The notes beneath the pieces were generated by a model. It made no database searches. It saw only the letters and a program-made list of their open reading frames with translations, and was not told the DNA's origin. Shown here in pieces: positions 32,917 through 44,925 of a stretch of DNA of 64,000 bases. Made by a program: the position numbers and the translations under genes. The stretch spans positions 740,552-804,551 of the forward strand of contig PDUO01000019.1 in NCBI GenBank assembly GCA_003008705.1, in the 5' to 3' direction. This stretch comes from Pezicula radicicola (Eukaryota > Ascomycota > Leotiomycetes > Helotiales > Dermateaceae). Every line of letters starts with the position of its first letter. Within the stretch, counting starts at the first letter, position 1.

Positions 32917-34249
32917 GAAGGTAGAGATACTAGCTAAAGTCCACTTCTAGACTACTAGTCTGTATAAATAACCAATCAACAAAATGACTCAGGTATTCTT
33001 CTTGTTCCTGTGAAGTGATATGTACGCTTGCAGATTCGGTTGAGCAATACGCAAATTCCACCATTTCCAGCGAATTAAATACAACATATGCAGATTGAAG
33101 CTGCAGCAATACACGCTAGAATTGCGGGAGCTGGCCTTGCCGGTGCTACTTTCGACGAAGCATCCAATCCCCTCAATGATTATCATGGCTCAACTAGCTA
33201 TGAGGCTAGAACACCAATGCCTGATGCTGCAAGCCAGTGGCACAAGGAATAATGCAATACTGGAGAAGTTTTCAAAACATATCGCTGTAATGTAATGATT
33301 GCTTGCAGAAAATTCAGGAATGCTTTCCCGTACTTTCCCGGTTACCTACTAGTCTTGGAACACACACCAGACGCAACTGACCAGACTGGAATTCCTCGGA
33401 TTTTGAAGTTTGGAATCCGACGCAGAAAATAAATCTGCATTCGTGTACTGCGTCGTAGCAGTCGGTTGCATGGTGGTTAGATGCTGCCTATTATGCTAGC
33501 ACACCTTGACCTCTCTCTTCACTTGGTTTCATCTCAATTTTTCGTGAAGCTTCCAAGCCAGCGAGTAGAATACATTGTTATATGAACTCCTGGAGTAGTC
33601 TGGGGTGAACATTGATGATTCTTTTAATGTTTGTGGTTTTCAGATGACGCTTCAGGATGAGAAGATGGACACGCTCAGACCTCCTTTGGGTTGTGGGCGT
33701 GTGGGTTAGGTGAATTAAGGGGGGTAGCGAGTAGCGAGTTGGGTACGACCGGAACCTCGTACTGATGTCTTCCCGAAAAGCCATCACGAGAGCATCCGGA
33801 TCAGAACGGCTGGTGTTCTCCGCTATGTGCATAAGTTGGGATTTTTTGTGCCCATCAATTTTGAGGTGCAGACCTTCCGTTTTGGTCACCGATTTTCTCC
33901 TCGAATTTGCTGGGATGGGCTTTGGTAGCCTGTAACATGGCTGGTTTGCAGTATATTCTGGTGGGTCTTGCAGGCATTGCGGCGCATAATGTGAAGGGGG
34001 ATCGCCTGGAGATAAGCCTTTATTTAGCGGGTTGCTGCTGTTGCTGACTGACCTGCTGCTGCCTCGTCCTGTAGGCAGACATGCTAAACGTGTTGATGTT
34101 TGCCTTTGTGAAGGAATTCTCATCCACATCCACATAAAACACCAGAACACAGTGTCCTTTCTGCCTGGATGAGGGTTACCACTACGGTATACTGACGCCT
34201 CACATAAACCCGCTCCTCCTGCGTGTCAAGACGAGGCAGACTCATCACC
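32917..34249. other. Intergenic region upstream of the ABCC gene
   Basis: About 1.3 kb. It holds a small ORF (33088-33252) and a 190-codon reverse-strand frame (33578-34150) that I regard as chance. The last 100 bases form the promoter of the ABC transporter. Confidence 0.4.
33088..33252 (+). CDS. Small ORF, 54 residues, unknown
   Basis: The ATG at 33088 opens MQIEAAAIHARIAGAGLAGA, followed by TFDEASNPLNDYHGSTSYEA and a stop at 33250. The amino-acid makeup is protein-like. An AG precedes it, so it could be an exon of a longer or decayed gene. No family is recognised. Confidence 0.22.
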   Translation: MQIEAAAIHARIAGAGLAGATFDEASNPLNDYHGSTSYEARTPMPDAASQWHKE

Positions 34250-37200
34250 ATGGACCGCAACATAGAGAACGTGACCTATGCCTCGGCTGTCTTCATCATT
34301 CTCTTCACGATCCCTTCAATTCGAGGCCTAGCCAAGGGACCATGGCGCGTCAAAGCCGCCAATCAAGACGCGCTGTATGAAGATGTCGATGGAGCCGCAA
34401 CAGAGGAATCCATGGCCAAATATTCCACCAAGGGACCTTTCATCACCATCTTCATTGCCGCTGCCTTCGGCTTGGTCATTTCATTCGCAGAGGCTGTATT
34501 TGCGACCATCCAAAGATATGAATTTAATACAACTCTACCTTCAGTTCAAGCTTGGATACTCTTTGGTGCTTGGGTACGCCATCATTCATCTTGTGCAACA
34601 GACCTTCTTTGTGCTGACACTCTTTAGGTACTTCTGCTGGCGCAACTGGTCGAGGCCTCACGTGAGACCCAGGCAGTCAAGCGATTTCAAAAAGCGGCGT
34701 CGAAGCTGGTATCATGCTTTTTCATCGCAGTACTTACCTGGGCTCTCTTCCTTGGCGAACCTGATCTCAAGGGCATTATGATTGTAGCCACTGCGGCGAC
34801 GGGCGCTCAATTTTTAGCTGTATGTGTCTTGGCAGTTGCAATCTTTACAATTCAAAGACGTCCAGATGTGTTCCGTCCCGATGGAAGAGTTGTTGAAAAA
34901 CAATTCCAGGGCTCGCTCTGGAGTCGATACACTTTCGCCTGGGGCGAGGAGTTGCTTGACGTTGCGGCAAAGAAGACTATCGAAAACTCGGATTTGCCCG
35001 CAATGGATGCTCACATGAGATCAAAGGAGTCCACAGCAGAGTTTCGCGGCATTGCCCTGAAGCCAGATGTTGCGCTATGGAAGCGCATTTTCTGGAAGTA
35101 CAGGGTAAACATCTTGCGGCAATGGATCTTGGTTCTGCTTGGAACGGCTTTCGACGTAGCGCCTCAATACGCTATGTTGAGGCTGTTGCAATATCTTGAG
35201 CAACGTAAAGAGATGGACTTGATCGACCCACAGGCTTGGTTCTGCGTCCTCGGACTCCTTGTAGCCTCTGCTGGCTCAGTATTTCTTGACTATAGAATTG
35301 CATGGCTAATGTGGTCTGGTACGTATCGTGTCCAGATGCCTTTTACCTAGCTAATACTATTTGTATAGATTTGGCTATTCCAATTCGGTCTGTTCTTACG
35401 GGACTCATTTTCGAAAAGATGATGAGAGTCAAGGATATCAGTGAACCCCCCAAAACAGAGGAAAAGAAAGAGGACAAGGTATGATTTGCATCTTTCATTG
35501 CCCCGATATTGTTTTGAAGACAAGAATGTTCGTTTGGCTCCGGAATAGTTTCTACCGAGTGATTTTCGTGTGTCAGATGGCTTCTAAAGTCTCTTGAGTG
35601 ACGTGATGTCCAATTTATTTGAAGTTTTGTGCTAATACTAAGCAGCAGGACACTCTAAATAACACACCGAAGGCAAAACCCGTAGAGACAAAGCCTGAAG
35701 ATAAGACCGAGAAACCTCTGAAAAGCCAGCAAGATGTTGTGAACATGTTTGCAGTTGACACTAACCTGGTCGGTATGATGGGTGCTAGTAACCAGATGTA
35801 CATCTACTTTGTTACGAAGCTTATAATCTCTGTCGCCTTCTTACTCGTCCTTATCGGCTGGGAGAGTTTGCTTGCGGGCATGGCTGCATTCGCACTCCTG
35901 TTGCCCCTTAACCAATATCTTGCAAAGAGATATGGTAGGTTCCAGCGAGCCTTAATGAAGACCCGAGATAAGAAGACTTCGATCATCACGGAGGCATTAA
36001 ACGGTATTAGACAAATTAAGTTCTCTGCCATTGAAAAGCAGTGGACTGAGAAGATCGAGGAGGTTCGTGAGGCAGAGTTATCCACTCTTTGGTCTACAAG
36101 GATGAACAATCTCTTGATGACCGTGGGATCTGACTTGGCTCCAATTCTACTAACGGCCTTTGCTTTGGCAACTTATGCTTATATTCATGGCGATCTGCTT
36201 CCCTCCGTCGCTTTCACGGCATTGGGTGTCTTTATGCAGCTTGAGGGATTGGTTGGCATGGTCCCATATTTGCTCGTAATGGGACTAAATGCAAAAGTCA
36301 GCTGCGACCGCATCCACAAGTTTCTCACGTCTGCGGAGAAACCTGAGAACACCCACCCAGGAGATTCGATCTCTTTTCACAACGCCTCTGTGAGTTTCCC
36401 GACCGATTCAGAACCCAGTGAAGACCGCTTTGTACTACGCGACATCACTCTTGATTTCCCGAATAATGCACTCAGCGTTATATCTGGCCCCACTGGATCT
36501 GGAAAGTCTCTTCTCCTTGCCGCTATTTTAGGCGAGGTTGAAGTGCTGGCCGGTCATATTCAAGTACCACGGCCGCCTACCGCAGACCAGCGTTTTGACG
36601 ACAAGGCAACTGCAGCTGATTGGATCCTGCCAACTGCTCTGGCATTCGTTTCGCAAACACCATGGATTGAGAACGCAACCATCAAAAACAACATTCTATT
36701 TGGCCTCCCATATGACCCTATCAGATATGATAAAGTTATTGAAGCTTGTGCTCTGACGCAAGATCTTGCAATGTTTGATGACGGTGACGAGACGGAAGTC
36801 GGCGCTCAGGGTATTTCTCTTAGTGGCGGCCAGAAATGGCGTCTAACTTTGGCTCGAGCATTCTACTCACGAGCAGGAATATTAGTACTTGATGATGTGT
36901 TTAGCGCTCTAGATGCACATGTTGGAAAAGCCATCTATGAGAATGCACTCATGGGGGAGCTTTCCGAGGGACGGACACGTATTTTGGTCACTCATCATGT
37001 TGCACTTTGCTTGCCTCGTGCAAAGTATGCCGTCCGGCTGTCTGCTCGTGGGGTTCTCGAACATGCTGGTCTTACGGAAGAACTTCGCCACACAGGAAGT
37101 TTTGAAAACATACTCAAATCAGAGGAGACATTGGTAGCCGATGAAGTGGTAAAGGATAATGCAGCAACCGAAGAGACTAATGGCACTGCGAAACCTACAG

Positions 37201-39274
37201 CCACTAACGGAGACGCCACTGTCGCTGCCAAGTCTGCGCCAAAGAAGCTTGTGGAAGACGAGAAACGAGAGACTGGCAGTGTAAAGAGGAGTGTTTATAT
37301 CGACTATCTCTATGCTAGCGGTGGAGTACCATTCTGGACAATCGTTGTGCTCGTTCTTGCTGTATCTCAAGCACTGACCTTGGGCCGTTCTTGGTGGATC
37401 AAAGTCTGGACAAGCAGTTATACCGAAGCTGGCGTTGAGCTGATGCACTTGGCTCACCACAATACTTACGGCTTTCAAACTCAGCTCTTTGCACCGTCTG
37501 TGAACTCGACGACCTCTGATTTCCACACCACAGTTCACAAGGAAAGTCTACTATATTACATTGCTGTTTATAGTTTGATATCTTTTGTATCGGTGTTGGT
37601 TTCCGTGGCACGATTCTATGCAATTTACCTCGGCTCATTCAACGCCTCGCGGAAGATTTTCAGAGAAATGACATATAGCGTACTTAGAACGCCACTAAGA
37701 TGGCTCGACACTGTACCAACAGGAAGAATTCTTAACAGATTTACCGCTGATTTCCAAAGCGTAGATTCTATGCTCGCGCAGAACTTCGCTTACCTGGCTG
37801 CCTCTTTCTATCAGGTCCTAGGTATTTTAGCGGCAGCGGCTTTTGTATCGCCATTCATTATTCTCCTCGCAGTCATACTTCTTGGAATCTGCGGTTGGAT
37901 TGCGCGACGGTACTTACGAGGTGCCCGCTCTATAAAGCGTCTCGAATCAATTCAGAAGTCACCTATGATCTCACATTTCTCTGCCTCACTCAGTGGTCTC
38001 TCTACTATTCGAGCCTACTCGAAATCGCCAGAGTTCTTGACCAGAATGTACAACCTTATTGATCAATTTGCATCGGTCACATGGCACAATTGGCTTTTCA
38101 ACAGTTGGTTTGGTTTCCGCATGGGTATGCTCGGTTCTCTGTTCTCTGCGGCAGTCGCTGCTTTCATCGTCTCTATGAAAGGCATCGATGCAAGTCTTGC
38201 CGGGTTCGCCCTCGCCTTTGCGCTTGAATACTCCCAGGCAGTGAAGTACACTATCAGACTCGTAGCTAACACCGAACTCGATATGAATGCTGCGGAGCGT
38301 ATATTTGAGTATCGTGATCTCGACATCGAAAACCAGGATGGCGTTAATGTCCGAGCAAGTTGGCCCGAGGAGGGTAAAGTAGAAGTCAAAAACCTTGAAG
38401 TTGGTTATGCGGAGGGCCTACCATCCATATTGAAGGGATTGACTTTCACTGCCGAAAAGAATCAACGAATAGGTGTCGTAGGCAGAACAGGAGCAGGTTA
38501 GTTCATGTCAATCGGAAATCCATGAGTCAAAAACTGACAATGATACCAATAGGAAAATCTACGCTATCCCTAGCCCTGTTCCGCTTCCTTGAGGCTAGAA
38601 AAGGTACTATCACCGTCGACGGCACGGATATCTCTAAGATCAAACTCCATGACCTCCGCACTCGCTTAGCCATCATTCCACAAGACCCTGTTCTCTTCTC
38701 TGGCACGATTCGCTCTAACCTCGACCCCTTCGACGAATTCACCGACTTCCAGCTCAAGGAAGCACTCTCTCGAGTCCATCTGACACCATCTACAGACAAC
38801 ACTCCCGTTCCCGAATTGGTAGCTGTGGCCGAGTCGTCTAACGCAAGCAGCGTAACCGCCACTGAGCAACCGGGCAACACTAACATTTTCCTCTCCTTGA
38901 GTTCCCCTATCGCCTCCCAGGGCTCCAACCTCTCACAAGGTCAAAAACAACTCCTCTGTCTAGCCCGTGCTATCCTCTCCCGTCCGAAAGTTCTCCTTCT
39001 CGATGAAGCAACATCAGCCGTCGACATGGCAACCGACACCATGATTCAACGTAGTATCCGCGAAGACTTCGCTAATACTACACTACTAGTTGTTGCACAC
39101 CGTCTCAGCACAGTTGCGGATTTCGATCGGATTCTTGTGATGCGTGATGGTGTTGCAGCTGAATTTGGAACACCGAAGGAATTGTTGGGCGTTGAGGATG
39201 GTGTTTTCAAGGGTATGGTTGCTCAGAGTGGAGAGAAGGAGGAGTTGGAGAAGACTATCTTAGCTACCAATTAG
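34250..39274 (+). CDS. ABC transporter, ABCC/MRP type
   Basis: A full-length multidrug-resistance-protein-like pump with five exons (34250-34573, 34628-35318, 35369-35478, about 35643-38496, 38553-39274), about 1566 residues. N-terminal helices precede the first ABC membrane domain ([15 protein letters not shown] linker, [13 protein letters not shown]). NBD1 has Walker A GPTGSGKS near residue 657, signature [13 protein letters not shown] near 768 and Walker [13 protein letters not shown] near 790, with Asp in place of the catalytic Glu as is usual for ABCC NBD1. The second membrane domain ([11 protein letters not shown]) is followed by NBD2. NBD2 has Walker A GRTGAGKST across the last intron, [13 protein letters not shown] and [12 protein letters not shown]. 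Such pumps export conjugates, toxins or metal complexes from the cytosol. Its neighbours are an extracellular oxidase and a bicupin. The substrate is unknown. Confidence 0.92.
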
Positions 39275-39736
39275 ATAAGATTTTTCTATTGAAGGATATG
39301 AAGCTTGTTGTAGATGGATAGTGTGTGTTTGTACATGTTTTGATAGACTGTTAGGATATAAATGCAAAGATAGCAGAAGTTCTTAGTAGACTTTTTGGAT
39401 GCTGTTTGTATTGATCTTCGTCTATTAGTACGTGTGATTGAAACGTAACGATTTCGTACATAAATAAGCGTAGTAACTCGTACCTGGGGAATACTGTCTA
39501 AATGTACTAAACAAGACTTACTTGTTGGCGACTATATGATGTCCTAAGTGAAACATTCGAATTAATTTTCTTTTATTTCACTAACTCTAGGAGGCTTGTT
39601 TAAGTAAGATAATTATTTTATATATAACTCTTTAACATTAATAGATAGAATTAAACAAAAAATATAGGTATAATTCTTATAGTTGAATATATATTCCTAT
39701 AAGAAAGTAAATAATTTAGTTAAGTATAGACTTAGA
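39275..39736. other. 3' flank and AT-rich spacer
   Basis: About 460 bases after the ABC gene, becoming very AT-rich from 39590. A short perfect hairpin (cttatag...ctataag) sits near 39680. No gene seen. Confidence 0.4.
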
Positions 39737-39738
39737 TA

Positions 39739-39968
39739 TCTCCTCGTTGGAATATTGCCTGAAGCTTAGACTATTAGAACATGCCAACCCGATCAACTGT
39801 AGAAAACACTTGTTCTTAACATATATCTAATTATTATTAAATAGCCTTTTTCAAGGAAAAAGGTTTACTATAAATGTTAAGAGTAGGGCAAGTAGATTAA
39901 GTCGTTAAACAGCAGCTGGAGAGGGTGCTTGATCCCTGTTAAAAAAGGGCAATATTCCAACGAGGGGA
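39739..39968. mobile_element. MITE with 22-bp terminal inverted repeats and TA flanks
   Basis: The ends are inverted copies: 39739-39760 (tctcctcgttggaatattgc, then ct) and 39947-39968 read in reverse (tcccctcgttggaatattgc, then cc). They match at 20 of 22 bases, both differences T/C. Each end is bordered by TA (39737-39738 and 39969-39970), the target duplication of Tc1/mariner elements. The 230-bp body codes for nothing and folds further: cttaacat pairs with atgttaag, and cctttttc with ggaaaaagg, near its centre. Confidence 0.75.
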
Positions 39969-39979
39969 TAAGACTAATA

Positions 39980-40058
39980 CTCGTACTAAGGATGAATAAA
40001 CATTAAATTAACGTGGCTTGTCACCCAATAATTAACGTTTATTCATCCCGAGTACGAG
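39980..40058. repeat. Long hairpin next to the MITE
   Basis: The arms 39980-40001 (ctcgtactaaggatgaataa, then ac) and 40037-40058 (inverse) pair at 20 of 22 bases. Pairing continues inward through attaa-tta, leaving a loop of roughly 20-35 bases. It starts 10 bases after the MITE's right TA. It could be a second tiny element or a structural signal. Confidence 0.6.
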
Positions 40059-40726
40059 AAGATTCTTTGTATTACTCGGCTATTCGCTTAGGAGTATAAT
40101 CGCCTTACCTTACTATTGTAATCGTCTTGCCCAAACCAACCCACCTAGGGTTGGCGAAATAAATAAAAGTTAAATGCCCTGACCTTTTGGAAAACAATCA
40201 CGTGGTCGCTAACGAGTACCGAAGGGATAAGATGCTCTTTGCAATTTACTGGGGAAACTTTTTCGAAACAGACCTCTGCACGTTGCAAAACCGAAGCTAG
40301 CATCCGGCATCTTAGACCACGTTCATTCTCAAGCTTGATTGGTTTTCAAATTTCAGTCTCGTCATCCGAACGTACCGAAACTATCCATGCATGCGAGCAG
40401 TTCAATAGTCGCAACAAGTCAGCTTAGTATTGATGATAATAGGCTCGCTTTATTAGTTTTCTTGTAGTGTGGTGGTATATGTGACGGCTCTACAGTAGTA
40501 CTACCAGTATTAGTATCATAGCGTTGTTTTGTGGAACTGGTAGCATGTGAGCTTATCGATGATGGGATACTTAAAGCTTGGCTTGTCACGATCTCATGTC
40601 ACATTGGGATTGTATTTTTCTTTTCCCATACATACTCACCAAGATATAACAACTCGTCAAACTCAACCCATCATATTTCATCTCATCACGTTCATATCAT
40701 TCGTCTCTCCATAATAAACCTTCAAA
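40059..40726. other. Intergenic, promoter of the bicupin gene
   Basis: About 670 bases without a supportable gene. The last 100 are C/T- and A-rich, typical of a fungal 5' leader. Confidence 0.4.
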
Positions 40727-42126
40727 ATGGTCAAAATTGCCAAACCATTCATTAACAATGCCGATGAATCACCAGCATACTGGCAAATCGGAAATCTTTG
40801 GCAGGTAATGGCAACAGGAGTTCTAACAGACAATGCATTCACACTCCTCGATCAAGTAAGTATAGTATATAAAAAATTTATTAAAATATACTTCTAATCC
40901 ATCTCCATCAATATTCCCCAAACCCCCAAACACCCCTCCATTCACCAATTCCCAACGCCAATCCCTAAAATAAATAAAAAATACATGACGACACAAACTA
41001 ACAAAAAATTTACAAGGTCGTACATGACGGAGGAGGAGGAGGACCAACAACACATACACACACCCAAGAAGAAGGCCTCTACGTAATAACGGGAAAATGT
41101 ACCTTCAATGCAGGAGGTCATCAAGGATTACAAGGAACTCCTGGAACTTTCGTTTCTATTCCTTCGAATTGTGAACATTCTTTTACGGTTGATGAACCAA
41201 ATACTCATGTTTTGAATTTTTATCTTCCGGCTGGTTTTGAACAGTAGGTGATGTTTCTTTTATTTCCTGTTATTTTTTCTGTGTTTGGTTTTTTTGGGGG
41301 GGGGGATATTTTTTTGAGATATGCATATGGTTTTAGTGATAGAAAGATTTGTTACAGGTTTTGAATTCCTGCCTTTCTATTCTGAAAGATATTTTTTGAT
41401 TTTAGGTTAGAGAAGGATTACTAATTCTGAGAACCATCTAGGTTATTAATCGGAATAGCGCATCCAGCACTCGAAAGAAAAACACCGGATCCTTCAAAAA
41501 TCAGAGAAATGTTACCACCTCGATGGTTAGCTGATAAACTCTGTGAAGATTACGGAATGGGTAATTCGTTCGAAGTAAATACCTTTGTCGATGGTCCCAA
41601 TCCTGCAAAAATGTTAACGAGACCCACTCCCGGAGCTACTATCTTCCCTTTTATCTCCAATTCCAAAACTCTTGAATATTATACTACGATGGGAGGATGT
41701 TGGACTATTTTAGCTAATGGGAAACAAACTGGTGGGTCTTATTGTTTGTTGGAGGTGCTTTGGGGGAAGGGTGTTGTTGTTAAGAGTAGGGTTTATAGGG
41801 AGAGGGATGAGATGATTTATGTTCTTGAGGGGGAATTGAAGGTTTTGGCTAATGGGAGGTTGATGGAGGCTAGGAAGGGGAGTTTGGTTTATATTCCTCA
41901 GGGTACGGTTTATGGGGTTTGTGTTGAGTCCCAAGAGGCGAGGTGTTTGAATTTACATACTAGGAGTGGGTTTGACGAGTTGATTCAGGAGTTTGGGACT
42001 GTGGGGAATGGGGAGAAGAAAGCTCCGGATAGTGGGTTTGTGGAAATGAATTTTGATTTGGGGGCTAGGGAGAGGTTGTTGGAGGGTATTGGGTTGCAGG
42101 AACTTGCGGTTACTGGCTTTTCTTGA
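40727..42126 (+). CDS. Bicupin protein, quercetin dioxygenase-like
   Basis: A two-cupin protein of about 346 residues from exons 40727-40855, 41017-41243 and 41442-42126. The N-terminal cupin shows the metal-site pattern THTHTQEEGLYVITGKCTF (two His and a Glu) and the second motif PGTFVSIPSNCEHSFTVDE with a fourth ligand His. The C-terminal cupin has VVVKSRVYRERDEMIYVLEG and GSLVYIPQGTVYGV; its usual His ligands are replaced, so only the first domain is likely to bind metal. Fungal relatives include quercetin 2,3-dioxygenase and other ring-cleaving or isomerising cupins. No signal peptide is seen, so it is probably cytosolic. The upstream extracellular oxidase and ABC pump hint at aromatic handling, but this is weak inference. 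Confidence 0.85.
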
Positions 42127-42546
42127 GTGGTTGGTTGACACTGGAATTGACTGTATATGCGCAATCTTTAGTTGGAGTTAAATGTTGTGTTGTTTTCAAA
42201 ATAGTATCCAATATTTAAGACGAATCTTTTTTATCTTTCAAGGTTAATAAAACGAAATTTATAGAAATTACAACTTCTTGTGTAGATTATATCACTATGT
42301 TAGCGCTTTTTTAGATAATATTAGCAATAGTTCTATCTTAGGTACTAGATGTTATTCCGAATATTTCTTGTTAATATTTTTCTTAGTCTTGAAACCCTTA
42401 AATTTATTTAATCGTCACTTAGCGATAATCTAAGAAGACTAGGTATAATAGGTATGTAGACTCTCACCTAAATAAGTTATATGAAGACATGCTTCAAATA
42501 GTATAATTATAATACATTTTATATAATCTGTTCTAAATCTATATTA
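42127..42546. other. AT-rich spacer, decayed repeat DNA
   Basis: About 400 bases after the bicupin gene, strongly AT-rich with TA-dense text and no open frame. Confidence 0.4.
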
Positions 42547-42654
42547 AAAGAATTAGCAACTAACAATATTATATATCCTTAAACGAAACTTTGTCCTGGC
42601 GATGATGCGATGAGGCCAACGGCAAATACGCCGTCATGATCCACAAGGATGGCG
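42547..42654 (+). pseudogene. HET-gene 5' relic with empty LTR target site
   Basis: Two pieces match the full HET locus downstream. Bases 42547-42584 (aagaattagcaactaacaat and onward) equal the flanks of the solo LTR at 48426-48602, here uninterrupted, with a single TTATA at 42569-42573. Bases 42585-42654 equal the beginning of the HET coding region at about 48918-48990 (LSWR, stop, then DEANGKYAVMIHKDG). Some 300 bases present at the full locus are missing between the two pieces. The in-frame TGA (42603-42605) is at the same place as in the full copy (48941-48943). Confidence 0.7.
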
Positions 42655-43025
42655 CCAGATGTCGGCCATTTGGAAGGGTAATCACGGCCTATGCTACAGT
42701 ACTGAATTAAATTCGGAGAAAAAGTAGCCAACAGTCATCCCTGAATGGCTGCATCGCAACTCATAACAATGCAGCTCCGTAACTGCGCAGCTGAGTTGTC
42801 TGTCTTTGATTCGTCCTTCGCTGCATGTTTGCAGCTGCCTTGCCGGATGACTCAAGCTCCTTTATCACTGAGTTGGTGTGGGAGCTTGAAGGCTGCGAAG
42901 GCTGCCGGGCACGATATTTTGAGCACGAGGATAAGTTTCCACACACCCTCACTCTCTTGTGCTTAGCAACAAGTATATTGCTTTGGGAAGCGAAATAATT
43001 AAAAAATTATAGGTCCAACTACGCA
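42655..43025. other. Intergenic, promoter of the DUF4238 gene
   Basis: About 370 bases. Homology to the HET locus stops at 42654. Nothing else is recognised. Confidence 0.4.
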
Positions 43026-44925
43026 ATGGCGCAGTATCAGCACTACATTCCTCAGTTTCTCCTGCGCAATTTTTCCCACCCTTACCAACCTCCGAAGAGA
43101 TATGGAGCGAAGAAAAAACATCACCGTCGCGTAGAAAAGGGCAAGCACAAAGGAGATAAGGTACTCAATGTCGTGGACCTTACCTCGGATGAACCACAAT
43201 TGATTGAAGCACCTGTATCTCGTTGGTTTGGGCAGGAGGGAATGTACCGTGATGTCTTCGATACTATCAAGGCAAAGAAAGACGTGGAGCAAGAACTCGC
43301 AAAACTTGAATCTCAGAATGCAGCCATACTCCAGAAGGTTAAGAAGGCGCACGAGAATGGTGATGCCGGAATCTGTCTTACGCGGGTAGAGAGGAACAAG
43401 CTGCGGAAGTTTCTCTTCATCATGAAATACAGAGGCCCCAGTTTCTTTGAAAAATACTTCTCTGAGGATCCACAAGCATACACCTCGGAGGATAAACATC
43501 TTCTGAGGGATTACATGGCCGAGAAGGGGTTTATTACACCTAGAGACGTATGGCTGCACAATCTCCGCGCCATACTCCATCTTGACATGGATGCCGAGGG
43601 GAAGTGGGTGACGAGATTACCAGATTTAATGTTCCCCGCTGATGCAACTATGTTTATCTTCCACGCTGAACATTCATACATTGCATTCTGCACACCTGCA
43701 GGAAAGGATGATGAGTTTATTCTCACGGATCAAGGCTATAATCTCTTTGAAGGTCCCATCCATAACACCTTCTGTGTCCAGACAGGGGAAACCGTTGGGG
43801 ATACTTACCTGTGCTTCCACGAATTTGCGCCTGTATCACCCCGACTTCTGATCGTCCTCCGCAGCTGCACATTACCTGAAGCACTGGAGGACAAGGACTC
43901 TAAGGTGAAGAAGGCTCGCCAACGAATGTTATACGCGGCAGCTGCGCAGTTTCCAGAACCGGAAAATGTTAGGTCTATTCTTGAGGATTTGCCGGTAGCG
44001 AAAGCCATGAACTCCTATTCGATAGTAGTGAACAACAGACTTGAACTTGCACCGGGGAAGTCAGGAGTGCCTCAATTTGGAGACAGATTCACTTTTCGAT
44101 TCTGGCCAATATCCAAAAATCACATGAATATCATAAACTCGATCTTTTTGGATAACCTCTTGCGCTGCAATAGCATTGTTTTCGGCTCTAGGATCCCGTT
44201 TCGGCAGACACTGGAGGCGTACATGACTACTCAGGCGCATGGCTTTAAAAAGATTGGCGTGGGAGAATATGGTGCCAAGACAACACGCCTTGCTTGCTTA
44301 GAGAAATTGGCTATTGTACTCAAGAAGCTAGGAGTCGAGAATACGCCCATCTCTTGTGATGAAACCGGAGAGGGAAACGAACCATTCATTCGCTCGCTGG
44401 ATGACGAATGGTTAGAAGTCTTTAAGAGAATGTTTGAAGGTGCTACAGAGTCCTTCGACAGCAGCGAAGCCCCATTCTGGCAAACGTATCGCTTGTTAGG
44501 TATTGCTTCTAGACAAATCTTTTTCATGAGGTTAGGGCTGACAAGCATCTAATCTAGGCGGAACAAGCCAGACATTCTTGAAAGACCTCGAACAATCGTG
44601 GAGGTTGTATCAGTTCCAATCTCAGATCATGAAATGGACTGTTGGCCTAGAGAACAGTCTTCGAATGAATGCCTTTGCGTGCGTTCTGAATATAATTCTC
44701 AAACACCACCCTAGGCGCGTTTGGTTATACGTCAAACATCTCAGATGGATGAGGTCAAAAGAGTATGCAATGCATCAGCAAAAGTATGTTGGCACTGGTC
44801 CTATATACGGCGCCAAGACAGCAGCATTATTCAAGCAAGAGGTAGAAGACTTTATTGTTGAAGGTGAGCGTGCACCATACTTCGCAATGTTTAGAGATAG
44901 CACCACGTTAATCTTACCTAGCTAA
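43026..44925 (+). CDS. DUF4238 family protein, frameshift near the 3' end
   Basis: The ATG at 43026 opens the DUF4238 hallmark AQYQHYIPQFLLRNFSHPYQ. The family body follows (VSRWFGQEGMYRDVFDTIK, LRKFLFIMKYRGPSFFEKYF, FILTDQGYNLFEG, FAPVSPRLLIVLRS). Function is unknown; the family is common in fungal accessory regions. The first frame ends at 44552 after FMRLGLTSI. The expected continuation, NLGGTSQTFLKDLEQSWRLY then IMKWTVGLENSLR, lies one frame over and runs to 44925. No intron fits between them (the only GT...AG is about 27 bases), so a one- or two-base indel near 44540 is likely. The protein would lose about 120 C-terminal residues. It sits between a HET relic and an NCS1 permease. Confidence 0.75.

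Noticed and set aside
33578..34150. Reverse-strand 190-codon frame upstream of the ABCC gene
   Set aside because: It shows no domain, a low-complexity Arg/Ser/Pro mix and no conserved start context. It covers the likely ABC promoter and is most simply a chance frame.
37119..37638. Reverse frames inside the ABCC gene
   Set aside because: They are shadows of the real coding strand; the forward protein has all ABC motifs.
43000..43580. Reverse 193-codon frame opposite DUF4238
   Set aside because: Antisense shadow; the forward frame begins with the family hallmark QHYIPQFLLRNF.
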